64,000 nucleotides of DNA from Pseudorhodoplanes sp. (GTDB lineage Bacteria; Pseudomonadota; Alphaproteobacteria; Rhizobiales; Xanthobacteraceae): the NCBI GenBank assembly GCA_032027085.1, contig JAVSMS010000001.1, forward strand, positions 4,503,730 to 4,567,729, read 5' to 3'. The position numbers and the translations under genes are program-made. The number at the start of each line of letters is the position of its first letter. Positions within the stretch are counted from its first letter, which is position 1. The notes below the pieces were generated by a model. That model was not told the origin of the DNA and did no database searches. It saw only the letters and a list, made by a program, of their open reading frames with translations. Positions 6,848-15,083 of the stretch are shown piece by piece.

Positions 6848-8521
6848 ATGAATGACACTACGTTACACGCCCGCGTCATTATTGTCGGGGCCGGCCCGGT
6901 CGGATTGACGCTCGCCATGGATCTCGCCTGGCGCGGCATCGAGGTGATCGTGGCGGAAACCCGCTATCCCGGCGAGCCGCCAAGCGTGAAATGCAATCAC
7001 GTTTCCGCCCGCTCTATGGAGGTGTTTCGCCGGCTCGGGTTGGTGCAAAAGGTGCGCAATGCGGGACTACCGGCGGATTATCCGAATGATGCGTCCTATC
7101 GCACCACCTCGACCGGAATCGAATTGGCACGCATCCCAATTCCGGCGCGCGACAAGCGCTATACGGCCAAAGGTGGGCCAGATACCTGGTGGCCGACGCC
7201 GGAACCGCCGCACCGAATCAACCAGATTTACCTCGAACCCTTGTTGTTCGAACACGCGGCGGCAATGCCGGGCGTGCGGATCCTGAACCGGATCGAGGTT
7301 CAGGATTTCTCGCAGGATGATCGCGGCGTGGTCGCGTTGGCCCGCGACCTCGACAGCGGCGAGACGATCACAATCGCCGCTGATTATCTGGTCGGCTGCG
7401 ATGGCGGCCGCTCCACCATCCGGCGCAAGATCGGTGCACAGCTCTCCGGCACGCCAGTGATCCAGCGCGTGCAGTCGACCTATATCCGCGCCCCAAAACT
7501 GCTATCGATGCTGCCGGGCGAGCGCGCCTGGATGTATCTGTCGCTCAATCCGCGCCGCACAGGCACGGTGATCGCCATCGACGGCAAGGAAACCTGGCTC
7601 ATCCATAATCATCTTTATGACGGGGAGCCGGATTTTGATTTCATCGACCGCGACTGGGCGCTACGCACCATTCTCGGTGCCGGACCGGATTTCGAATATG
7701 AAATTCTGTCGAAGGAAGACTGGGTGGGGCGACGTCTCGTTGCCGACAAATTCCGCGACCGCCGCGCCTTCATCTGCGGCGACGCGGCGCATTTGTGGAT
7801 TCCGTATGCCGGCTACGGCATGAATGCCGGCATCGCCGACGCGATGGACCTGTCGTGGATGCTGGCGGGGACGCTGAAAGGCTGGGCCGCGCCCGACATT
7901 CTGGAGGCGTATGAAGCCGAGCGTCAGCCAATCACCGAACAGGTCTCGCATTTTGCGATGGACATGGCGCTCAAGAACATGAAGCAGCGCAAGTCGACGC
8001 CGCCGGAAGTGGAAGCGCCGGGGCCGGAAGGCGACGCGGCGCGCGCGCGCATCGGTCAGGAAGCCTATGATCTCAACGTCAACCAGTATTGCTGCGGCGG
8101 ATTGAATTTCGGCTATTTCTACAAGAACTCGCCGATCATTGCTTATGACGGCGCCGAGCCGCCCGCCTACAACATGTACGACTTCACGCCCTCCACCGTG
8201 CCCGGCTGCCGCGCGCCGCATCTGTGGCTGGATGACGGGCGCTCGCTCTATGACGCGCTGGGACCGGACTATACGTTGCTGCGTTTTGATGAAAGCGTCG
8301 ATGTCTCGGATTTGATCGGCGCCGCCGAAAAACGCGGCGTGCCTCTGGCGCTCCTTGACGTGAAAGCGGCCGAAGCCGGCGCGCTCTATTCGCACAAGCT
8401 CGCGCTTGTGCGTCCCGACCAGCACATCGGCTGGCGCGGCGACGACGTTCCGATCGATCCACTTTCTCTGGTCGATCTGATCCGCGGGGCCGCAGTCGCG
8501 GCCATACGCAAGGCAGCGTAA
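6848..8521 (+). CDS. FAD-dependent aromatic-ring monooxygenase (group A flavoprotein type)
   Basis: A 557-residue flavoprotein hydroxylase like phenol or pentachlorophenol monooxygenases. 'VIIVGAGPVGLTLA' (residues about 11-24) is the ADP-binding GxGxxG motif. 'YLVGCDGGRSTIRRKIG' (about 180-196) is the DG motif shared by FAD and NAD(P)H, and 'FICGDAAHLWIPYAGYGMN' (about 306-324) is the GD motif contacting FAD ribose. The last 150 residues form the thioredoxin-like C-terminal domain typical of this family ('RPDQHIGWRGDD'). It would insert one oxygen atom into an aromatic or polyketide substrate using NAD(P)H. It is divergent from a Bug-type receptor that may bind the same substrate. Substrate unknown. 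Confidence 0.92.
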   Translation: MNDTTLHARVIIVGAGPVGLTLAMDLAWRGIEVIVAETRYPGEPPSVKCNHVSARSMEVFRRLGLVQKVRNAGLPADYPNDASYRTTSTGIELARIPIPARDKRYTAKGGPDTWWPTPEPPHRINQIYLEPLLFEHAAAMPGVRILNRIEVQDFSQDDRGVVALARDLDSGETITIAADYLVGCDGGRSTIRRKIGAQLSGTPVIQRVQSTYIRAPKLLSMLPGERAWMYLSLNPRRTGTVIAIDGKETWLIHNHLYDGEPDFDFIDRDWALRTILGAGPDFEYEILSKEDWVGRRLVADKFRDRRAFICGDAAHLWIPYAGYGMNAGIADAMDLSWMLAGTLKGWAAPDILEAYEAERQPITEQVSHFAMDMALKNMKQRKSTPPEVEAPGPEGDAARARIGQEAYDLNVNQYCCGGLNFGYFYKNSPIIAYDGAEPPAYNMYDFTPSTVPGCRAPHLWLDDGRSLYDALGPDYTLLRFDESVDVSDLIGAAEKRGVPLALLDVKAAEAGALYSHKLALVRPDQHIGWRGDDVPIDPLSLVDLIRGAAVAAIRKAA

Positions 8522-8592
8522 ATAGCCCGATATTGCCGCCTCTGCGCCATCCGGATTAAGTTGCCCTGCCGACACAAGGGGCGGAGATCGCA

Positions 8593-9174
8593 GTGCGTTA
8601 CATTGTGGCAACGGCGCTGACAGGCACGGCTCTCATCACCCCGGCATTCGCGCATACCGAGGGTGGGCTGGCGGGAGGACTTGCCGGCGGCTTTCTGCAT
8701 CCGCTGTTCGGCCTCGATCATGTCGCCGCGATGGTGGCGGTCGGATTATGGGGCGCCTTTCTCGGTGCTCCCGCGATTTTCATTCTGCCAATCGTGTTTC
8801 CGCTGGTGATGGCGTTTGGCGGCGTGCTCGGCATTCTCGGCATTCCCCTGCCCGGCGTCGAATTCGGCATCGCCATATCGGCGGTCGTGCTCGGCCTGAT
8901 GGTGGCGCTCGCCGCCAAGGCGCATCTTGTGGTCGCCGCATTGCTGGTCGGCCTCTTTGCCATCTTTCACGGCTATGCACACGGCGCCGAATTGCCGGAC
9001 GGCGCCGATGCGCTCGCCTATTCGCTCGGCTTTGTCATCGCCACCGGAACGCTGCATCTTGCCGGCATCGCCTTCGGCCTGCTGACGCAATGGCCGCAAG
9101 GGCGCCTTGCCGTACGCGCGGCCGGCAGCGTGATCGCCATTGCCGGTCTCGTCTTTCTTGGCCGGCTGATATGA
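8593..9174 (+). CDS. HupE/UreJ-family membrane protein
   Basis: A 193-residue protein with a cleavable signal peptide (ending near 'PAFAH', residue 22) and about six membrane helices. It carries the family motif HPLFGLDH early in the mature chain, whose His and Asp residues are thought to bind Ni(II) or Co(II), and a later 'FAIFHGYAHGAEL' with further histidines. HupE/UreJ proteins are secondary nickel or cobalt permeases, often beside hydrogenase or urease genes; neither is in this window. The start is the GTG at 8593 behind GGGGCGGAG. The stop overlaps the ATG of the next gene by four bases, so the two are co-translated. Confidence 0.88.
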   Translation: MRYIVATALTGTALITPAFAHTEGGLAGGLAGGFLHPLFGLDHVAAMVAVGLWGAFLGAPAIFILPIVFPLVMAFGGVLGILGIPLPGVEFGIAISAVVLGLMVALAAKAHLVVAALLVGLFAIFHGYAHGAELPDGADALAYSLGFVIATGTLHLAGIAFGLLTQWPQGRLAVRAAGSVIAIAGLVFLGRLI

Positions 9175-9758
9175 GGCTGCGCCGCGCGGCGTTTGCGACG
9201 ATCCTTGCCGCGTCGGGCACGCCTGCACATGCGCATACCGTGATCGAAGGCGTCAGCGGCTTTCCGGGCGGACTGCTCCACCCTTTGCTGGTGCCTGCAC
9301 ACGCTCTGTTGCTGTTGACGCTCGGCCTGTTGGCCGGACAACAAGCGTCCGCACGCCGCCGCATCATCCTTCCGCTATTTTCCGCCGCGCTGATCACAGC
9401 GATCGCTCTCATCGCGGCGGCGGTCGCGCTCGACACCCGCAACGCCCTGCTCTGGCTGTGCGCGGTCAATGGTGTCCTCGTCGCCTTGGCCTGGCCGCTG
9501 CCGCCGCTCCTGCCGGCGGCCTTGATCGTCGCCGGCGCCGTCGCGCTGATGCTGGATTCAGTGCCGGCTTTGCTCTCGGTGCGGGACACGCTGATGGCCC
9601 TGAGCGGCACCGCGTTCGGCGCGCTCGCCGTGTTCACCCTGGTTGTTGCGCTCTCGGCACGGGCAAACCAGCCCTGGCAGATGACCGGCCGGCGCATCCT
9701 TGGCTCCTGGGCCGCGGCCGGCGCCATCCTTGTGCTGGCCCTGCGGCTCGCGAAATAG
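9171..9758 (+). CDS. Diverged second HupE-like membrane protein
   Basis: A 195-residue protein starting at the ATG that overlaps the hupE-like stop (ATGA). It has a signal peptide ending near 'GTPAHAH' and about six hydrophobic segments. Early in the mature chain it has 'GGLLHPLLVPAHALLL' where the neighbour has 'GGFLHPLFGLDHVAAM', so the first and last His of the HupE motif are kept but Gly and Asp are lost. This suggests an ancient tandem duplication with altered metal binding, perhaps a heteromeric partner of the upstream protein (inference). The same frame is open far upstream, but that part only overlaps hupE. Confidence 0.75.
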   Translation: MRLRRAAFATILAASGTPAHAHTVIEGVSGFPGGLLHPLLVPAHALLLLTLGLLAGQQASARRRIILPLFSAALITAIALIAAAVALDTRNALLWLCAVNGVLVALAWPLPPLLPAALIVAGAVALMLDSVPALLSVRDTLMALSGTAFGALAVFTLVVALSARANQPWQMTGRRILGSWAAAGAILVLALRLAK

Positions 9759-9821
9759 GCCCGGCTTGCCAAACAGGGGGCTTTTTGCTGGATTGCGGTC
9801 CACAAGTCATTGGAGCGCCGA

Positions 9822-10058
9822 ATGATTCCGTTTTTCGTGCAAATCAAATGCCAGCTTGGCAAATCCTACGAGGTCGCCAATCGTCTGGCGGATTCGGAAA
9901 TCGCGTCGGAAATCTATTCGACCGCGGGTGAGTTCGATCTTCTGGCGAAATTCTATGTCGACCCCTCGACCGATATCGGCCATTTCGTGAACGAGAAGGT
10001 GCAGATCATTCCCGGCATCCAGGACACCCGCACTATCATCACATTCAAGGCGTTTTGA
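9822..10058 (+). CDS. Stand-alone Lrp/AsnC effector (RAM) domain protein
   Basis: A 78-residue protein consisting only of the alpha-beta ligand-binding domain found at the C-terminus of Lrp/AsnC regulators: 'VQIKCQLGKSYEVANRLAD', then 'IYSTAGEFDLLAKFYVD', then 'GIQDTRTIITFKAF'. There is no DNA-binding helix-turn-helix. Stand-alone RAM proteins form dimers or larger rings and bind amino acids. The ATG at 9822 (MIPFFVQ) starts at the first strand; an upstream TTG in frame at 9810 adds only four residues. No partner gene is evident. Confidence 0.88.
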   Translation: MIPFFVQIKCQLGKSYEVANRLADSEIASEIYSTAGEFDLLAKFYVDPSTDIGHFVNEKVQIIPGIQDTRTIITFKAF

Positions 10059-10072
10059 GTTTTATCTGCGGT

Positions 10073-11020
10073 TTATCCGACGCCGGGCGGGCCTTCCGGC
10101 TCTGGCGCGCGCTTGAGACCAAGCTGGCGCTCGCGATAGATCACGAACAGGCCGGCAGCCGCGACGATCGCAGCACCGGCGAAGACCAGCGGAACCGGCA
10201 CTTCATCGAACATGAAATAGCCGAGGACCAGGGCCCAGACCATCGACGTATAGCCGAAAGGGGCGACCACCGATTGCGGCGCATGCCGGTAGCTTTCGGT
10301 GAGAAGGATGTGCGCAAAGCCGCCGAGGATGCCGGTCGCGATCAGCGCCGCAAGTTCGAGATGCGCAGGCCATATCCACCCAAGTTCCGGCCTGATCCAT
10401 CCAAGCGGCAACGTCACCAATCCGCCCAAGGCGCAGATGAGCGAAAAGTAGAACACGATCGAAGGTGTGGCCTCAGTATCGGTGAGGCGGCGTGTCTGGA
10501 TCACGGCGCCGGCATTGAACAAAGCCGCCGTGATGGCGAGCAGCGCACCAAAAGCCGCCACCTGGCTCGCCGTGCCGGAGAACCGCGACGCGTCGAATTG
10601 CGGCCACAGCATCACGATGACGCCGAGAAAGCCGACAATGACGGCGGACCAGCGATAGATGCGCACACGCTCCTTGAGAAAGATTGCGGCGAACACGACG
10701 GTGATGAGCGGCGCGGTGAAGGTGAAAGCGGTCGCATCCACCAGCGGAAGCCGCGCCAGCGAAGCGAAATTGAAAAACATGCCGCCGACGCCGAACAAAC
10801 CGCGCCCGACATGGCCGAGCGGACGTTTCGTGTGTATCGCGGAATAAAGCTCGCGCCGGATCGCATAAATCAGCAGCACCGGTACGATCGCGAAGGCGGC
10901 GCGGAAAAACACGACCTGCCCGACCGGCGCTGTGGCGCCGGTGAAACGCACCAGCGCCGACATCGCCGCGAACAGAAAGGCAGAGATGAGGGTGAGGAAG
11001 ACGGCTTTGTAGAGATTCAT
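10073..11020 (-). CDS. EamA/DMT-superfamily transporter
   Basis: A 315-residue polytopic protein made of two EamA repeats, about ten membrane helices in total. The first repeat runs from residue 1 to about 140 ('FFRAAFAIVPVLL', 'ATAFTFTAPLITVVFAAIFLKERV'), the second from about 155 to 300 ('FGYTSMVWALVLGYFMFDEVP'). The C-terminus is a short cytoplasmic tail. Members export or import metabolites, nucleotides or amino acids; the substrate is not predictable. It converges with the RAM-domain gene at 9822, with 14 bases between stops, and stands alone. Confidence 0.9.
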   Translation of the reverse strand: MNLYKAVFLTLISAFLFAAMSALVRFTGATAPVGQVVFFRAAFAIVPVLLIYAIRRELYSAIHTKRPLGHVGRGLFGVGGMFFNFASLARLPLVDATAFTFTAPLITVVFAAIFLKERVRIYRWSAVIVGFLGVIVMLWPQFDASRFSGTASQVAAFGALLAITAALFNAGAVIQTRRLTDTEATPSIVFYFSLICALGGLVTLPLGWIRPELGWIWPAHLELAALIATGILGGFAHILLTESYRHAPQSVVAPFGYTSMVWALVLGYFMFDEVPVPLVFAGAAIVAAAGLFVIYRERQLGLKRAPEPEGPPGVG

Positions 11021-11132
11021 CGGTGGCGGATGCAGACGGCGACGGCCGGCGGCCTCGCAGCGAGCATTAACCTGTCGCCGATGATCGTGGCCGAAGCAAG
11101 GGCTCCGGACGCATGGGACGGCTGTGCGCCGG

Positions 11133-12050
11133 TCACTTCGTCTGCGGCCGCAGCGGTCCTTCTACCGGCGCCAACGATTTCAGATAGACCGCCATCGCCA
11201 TGCGGTCGTCATCCGAAAGCTGTGAGGTGTTGCGGATTACCGGGGTCATCGACCCGCCGACCGAGTCGCCGTCCGGCAGGTTCCCGCTTTCCAGCAGATA
11301 GGCGATGTCCTTCTCGCTCCAGTCCTTCAACCCCGCCTGGGTGATGTTGGGCACCCAGCCTTTGCCTTCCGGATTGGGGCCGCCGGCGAAGCGCTTTCCG
11401 GATTCGATCCCGCCCATAGCATTGCGCGGCGAATGGCATTCGGCGCAATGGCCCGGCCCGTTCACCAGATAGGCGCCGCGGTTCCATTGCGCGGTCTTGG
11501 AAGAGTCGGGGCGGAAGGTGTCGCTGCCGAGAAACAAAAATTTCCAGCCGCCGAGTGTGCGGCGGATGTTGTAGGGAAACGGCAGGTCGTGATCGCGCAC
11601 CTCGCCCTGCACCGCCGGCAGCGTCTTGATGAAAGCGAACAGGTCGCGCACATCCGACACTCCCATCAGACGGTACGACGTATAAGGGAACGCGGGATAA
11701 TAATGCGTGCCGTCGGGCGACGTGCCCTTCAGCATCGCGGTGACAAACTGCGCCTCGCTCCAGTTACCAATGCCATCTTTCGGGTCCGGCGAAATATTCG
11801 GCACATGGAAAGTGCCGAAGGGCGAATTCAGAGCGAGCCCGCCGCCAAGCCGAGTGCGGTCCTCCTGACCCGGCGTGGCGTGGCAGGAGGCGCAGCCGCC
11901 GGCATAGAACATGGTCTTGCCGTTCTCGAGATTGGGCTGATGCGCGCCGAGCGCCGAGGCCTGCACGGTGGCGGGGATGGTTACGAACCAGAACACCCCC
12001 AGCGCAATCGCGCCGGCGACCACCGCCAGAATGACAAGCTTGCGCAGCAT
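11133..12050 (-). CDS. Membrane-anchored diheme cytochrome c
   Basis: A 305-residue protein with an N-terminal membrane anchor (residues about 4-26, no obvious cleavage site) and two class I cytochrome c domains. The heme sites are CASCH (residues 53-57) and CAECH (about 200). The repeated 'PNISPDP' and 'VPNIT' segments and the 'GTSPDGTHYYPAFPYTSY' stretch match cytochrome subunits of alcohol, gluconate or aldehyde dehydrogenases, which usually carry three hemes; this one has two. It would pass electrons from a periplasmic dehydrogenase to the respiratory chain. It lies in the same direction as a cytochrome c' gene and a molybdenum hydroxylase, a possible electron-transfer set (inference). 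Confidence 0.88.
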   Translation of the reverse strand: MLRKLVILAVVAGAIALGVFWFVTIPATVQASALGAHQPNLENGKTMFYAGGCASCHATPGQEDRTRLGGGLALNSPFGTFHVPNISPDPKDGIGNWSEAQFVTAMLKGTSPDGTHYYPAFPYTSYRLMGVSDVRDLFAFIKTLPAVQGEVRDHDLPFPYNIRRTLGGWKFLFLGSDTFRPDSSKTAQWNRGAYLVNGPGHCAECHSPRNAMGGIESGKRFAGGPNPEGKGWVPNITQAGLKDWSEKDIAYLLESGNLPDGDSVGGSMTPVIRNTSQLSDDDRMAMAVYLKSLAPVEGPLRPQTK

Positions 12051-12178
12051 TGCTCACTCCCCGATTCCAAACGAGTCTAGCGCGCGACCGGCAAAAGTCA
12101 TGCGCGCGCCGGGCGCCCAAAAAGCGAGGGCGGCGCGTCATCGACGGCCGCCCCGTGTGGTCGCCGGCGAAAGCCGGA

Positions 12179-12616
12179 TTATTTCTTGATACGGAAGGTT
12201 TCGTGGCAGCCGCCGCAATTCTTGCCCATGTCCCCGAAGGCCACCTTGAAGCTATCCAGGTCCTTCACCGAGGCCTGGGCCGCCTTGGCTTCGGTTTCAA
12301 ACTTGGCAAAGCGGGCCTTGAAGCCGTTCGTGTCTTCCCAGATTTTCGGCGCGGCCGTCGTCTCGCCGCCGGTCTTGGAATTTTCCGGAAACAGCGCCGG
12401 CATCTTGGCCGCGGCGTTGGCATAGGTCGCGAATATCGCCTTCGCCTTGGCCAGATCGAAAGGCATTTCGCCCTTGACCATCTGGGCGCCGATCTTCGCC
12501 TGGCCACCCACGCCCTTCATCGTCTCTTTGCGCTGTGCAATCGGATCAGACTGGGCGATCACAGCCGTGGCGCTGACAGCAATGGCGACGACAACGCAAG
12601 CCGTACGAATAAGCAT
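12179..12616 (-). CDS. Cytochrome c' (class II)
   Basis: A 145-residue protein: a signal peptide ending near 'AVIAQS', a four-helix bundle, and a single heme site CGGCH close to the C-terminus, the layout of class II cytochromes. The start 'DPIAQRKETMKGVGGQ' and the 'PALFPENSKTGGETTAAPKIW' segment are family-typical. Such proteins bind NO or act in electron transfer in the periplasm. The ATG at 12616 follows GAGGGGAA and begins the signal peptide; the frame is open further upstream but without signal-peptide character. It sits between the diheme cytochrome and the molybdenum hydroxylase subunit. Confidence 0.92.
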   Translation of the reverse strand: MLIRTACVVVAIAVSATAVIAQSDPIAQRKETMKGVGGQAKIGAQMVKGEMPFDLAKAKAIFATYANAAAKMPALFPENSKTGGETTAAPKIWEDTNGFKARFAKFETEAKAAQASVKDLDSFKVAFGDMGKNCGGCHETFRIKK

Positions 12617-12761
12617 GAAATTCCCCTCGTTTTTGGCGCAATCAGGTGACCGGCGGAGAGTTCCGCCGCTGGCTGGAACAACCCCGGTTCTACTTTGATA
12701 TTCCTCAAAGGTAACAGAGCGGCGATGCACACAAATTGCTCACGAAGTCGTGAAGTCAAAT

Positions 12762-15062
12762 TCATAGCCGGAGCAAGCGCTTACCCTCCTCGATCGCGGC
12801 CCAGACGCGTGCGGGAGTCGCCGGCATGTCCACATGCGGCACCCGGTAGCTGCGCCAGAGCGCGTCCACGACCGCATTCATGACCGCCGGGCAGGCGCCA
12901 ATGGCCCCGGCCTCGCCCGCCCCCTTGAAGCCCAGCGGATTGTTCCTGCAGGGCACGTTGCGTGTCTCAAACTCGAAAGGCGGGGCGCCGAGCGCCCGCG
13001 GCAACGCATAGTCCATGAGACTGGCGGTGACGAGCTGGCCCGACTCGCGATCGTAGATCGTGTCTTCCATGAGGGCCTGCCCGATGCCCTGCACCGCGCC
13101 GCCATGGACCTGGCCCGCGAGCAGCAGCGGGTTCAGCGTCACGCCGAAATCATCCACCACGACATATTTCACGATTTTCGTCTCGCCGGTCGCTTCGTCG
13201 ATCTCGACCTCGGCGATGTGAGTGCCGTTGGGGAAGGTCGAGCCTTCCGGCTGGTAGGCGTCGGCCGTTGAGAGCTTGTCCTCGGTCGCCTCTGCACGCG
13301 CGGCGAGATCCGGGAAGGAGATCACGCGATCGGTGCCCGTGACGCGCACAACGCCGTCGTCGAATTCAAGGTCGCGCGGAGATGCTTCCAGCGCGTCCGC
13401 GGCGATTTCCTTCAGATTGTCGGCGAGTTTCTTCGCGGCGAGCGACACCGAGGCGCCGCCCGCCGGGATCGAGCTTGATCCGCCGGTGCCCTCGCCGGTG
13501 GCGATGCGATCGGTATCGCCCTGGATCATCCGGAAGCGGTCAGGCGAGATGCCGAGATGATCGGCGACGATCTGCGCATAGGAGGTCGCGTGACCCTGCC
13601 CGGTCGATTGCGTGCCGATGGCGAGCGTAACCGTTCCGTCCTTTTCCAGCTTCAAGTTGGCGGTTTCCGGTCCATTGGCACCGCAAGCCTCGATATAGCT
13701 TGCAATGCCGATGCCGCGCAGCTTGCCCCTCTTCTTCGCGGCGGCCGCGCGTTTCCTGAAGCCATCCCAGTCCGCCATCTCCTGTGCGCGCGCCAGATGG
13801 TCGGCGAATTCGCCGGTGTCGTAGACTTTTCCGGTCGCCGTCTCATACGGCATCTGCTTCGGCTTGATAAAATTCTTGCGTCGCAGCGCATCCGGATTCA
13901 CTCCTACCTCGCGCGCCGCGTTGTCGACCAGGCGTTCGATGACATAAGACGCTTCGGGACGCCCCGCCCCGCGATAAGCGTCGACCGGCACCGTGTTGGT
14001 GTAGGCAGCGCGCACGCGGATGAAGCAGACCGGAATGTCGTAGACGCCCGGCAGCATCGGCGCGCCGACATAGGGGATGTAAGGCGCGTAGGTGGAGAGA
14101 TAGGCGCCCATGTCGGCAATCAGATCGACATCCAGCGCCAGAAATTTTCCCTTCTCGTCGAGTGCGAGACGCGCCGTCGTGATGTTGTCGCGTCCTTGCG
14201 TGTCGGCAAGGAAATGCTCGCTGCGGTCGGCGACCCATTTGACCGGGCGGCCAATCGCCTTTGCAGCGACAGCGGCAAGCGCATACTCGCGATAAGCAAA
14301 AAGCTTGGTGCCAAAACCGCCGCCGACATCCGGCGTGATCACCCGCATCTTCTCATCGGGAAGCTTCAGGACTTCGCGACCGATCACATCTCGGATGATG
14401 TGGCTGCCCTGGCTGCCGAGAGTGAGGGTAATCCGGCCGCGGCCGGAATCATATTCGGCGGTGACGCCGCGGGTTTCCATGTAGTTCGTCACCACCCGCG
14501 GATTGACGACCTTCAGCGAGACAATCTTTGCGGCTTTGGCGAATACATCATCCGTCTTCGCCTTGTTGCCGAATGTTTTCTCAAAGGAGAGATTGGTCGA
14601 CAGATGCGGCCAGACCAGCGGCGCTCCTTCTTTCAACGCCACTTCCGCATTGGTGACATGGGGGAGCGCCTCCCAGTCGATCTCGATCTTCTCGGCCGCA
14701 TCGCGCGCCTGATCGAGCGTGTCGGCAACCACAAACGCGACGGCGTCTCCGACATGATGCACTTCGTCGACCGCCAAGACCGGGCATGGCGGCACGGGGA
14801 TCTCGACGCTAGGCACGCCCACCACGCAGGGCATGTGTCCCAGATGTTTCGTCTCCTCCGCCGTCAGCACCAGCCGGACACCGGGGCATTTGCGCGCCGC
14901 CTCGGCATCCACAATCCTGAAGCGCGCGTGTGCATGCGGCGAGCGCACGACCACCGCATGGGTCAAGCCTTCGGGCGCATAGTCGGCGACGTAGTGCCCT
15001 GCCCCGCGGATGAGCGGATCGTCTTCCTTGCGGACCAGAGCCTGACCGACGCCGAATTTCAT
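12762..15062 (-). CDS. Molybdenum hydroxylase large subunit (CoxL-like, form II)
   Basis: A 766-residue molybdopterin-cytosine-dinucleotide subunit of the xanthine oxidase/CO dehydrogenase family. It begins with 'RKEDDPLIRGAGHYVADY', contains 'GGGFGTK', 'GQGHATSYAQIVAD' for cofactor contacts, and 'GAGEAGAIGACPAVMNA' carrying the catalytic Glu near the C-terminus. The active-site loop is AYRGAGR, the form II signature; true aerobic CO dehydrogenases have AYxCSFR. It is therefore probably a hydroxylase of an aldehyde, purine or N-heterocycle. The FAD (CoxM) and 2Fe-2S (CoxS) subunits normally encoded beside it are absent here. The neighbours are two cytochromes and an RND pump. Confidence 0.9.
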   Translation of the reverse strand: MKFGVGQALVRKEDDPLIRGAGHYVADYAPEGLTHAVVVRSPHAHARFRIVDAEAARKCPGVRLVLTAEETKHLGHMPCVVGVPSVEIPVPPCPVLAVDEVHHVGDAVAFVVADTLDQARDAAEKIEIDWEALPHVTNAEVALKEGAPLVWPHLSTNLSFEKTFGNKAKTDDVFAKAAKIVSLKVVNPRVVTNYMETRGVTAEYDSGRGRITLTLGSQGSHIIRDVIGREVLKLPDEKMRVITPDVGGGFGTKLFAYREYALAAVAAKAIGRPVKWVADRSEHFLADTQGRDNITTARLALDEKGKFLALDVDLIADMGAYLSTYAPYIPYVGAPMLPGVYDIPVCFIRVRAAYTNTVPVDAYRGAGRPEASYVIERLVDNAAREVGVNPDALRRKNFIKPKQMPYETATGKVYDTGEFADHLARAQEMADWDGFRKRAAAAKKRGKLRGIGIASYIEACGANGPETANLKLEKDGTVTLAIGTQSTGQGHATSYAQIVADHLGISPDRFRMIQGDTDRIATGEGTGGSSSIPAGGASVSLAAKKLADNLKEIAADALEASPRDLEFDDGVVRVTGTDRVISFPDLAARAEATEDKLSTADAYQPEGSTFPNGTHIAEVEIDEATGETKIVKYVVVDDFGVTLNPLLLAGQVHGGAVQGIGQALMEDTIYDRESGQLVTASLMDYALPRALGAPPFEFETRNVPCRNNPLGFKGAGEAGAIGACPAVMNAVVDALWRSYRVPHVDMPATPARVWAAIEEGKRLLRL

Positions 15063-15083
15063 GGCTTAAGTCATGTCCTCAGA

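Noticed and set aside
10055-11344. 429-codon open frame on the plus strand
   Set aside because: Antisense to the EamA transporter and to part of the diheme cytochrome gene.
12762-15062. Aerobic carbon monoxide dehydrogenase
   Set aside because: The loop is AYRGAGR and not AYxCSFR, and coxM and coxS are missing, so CO oxidation is not supported.
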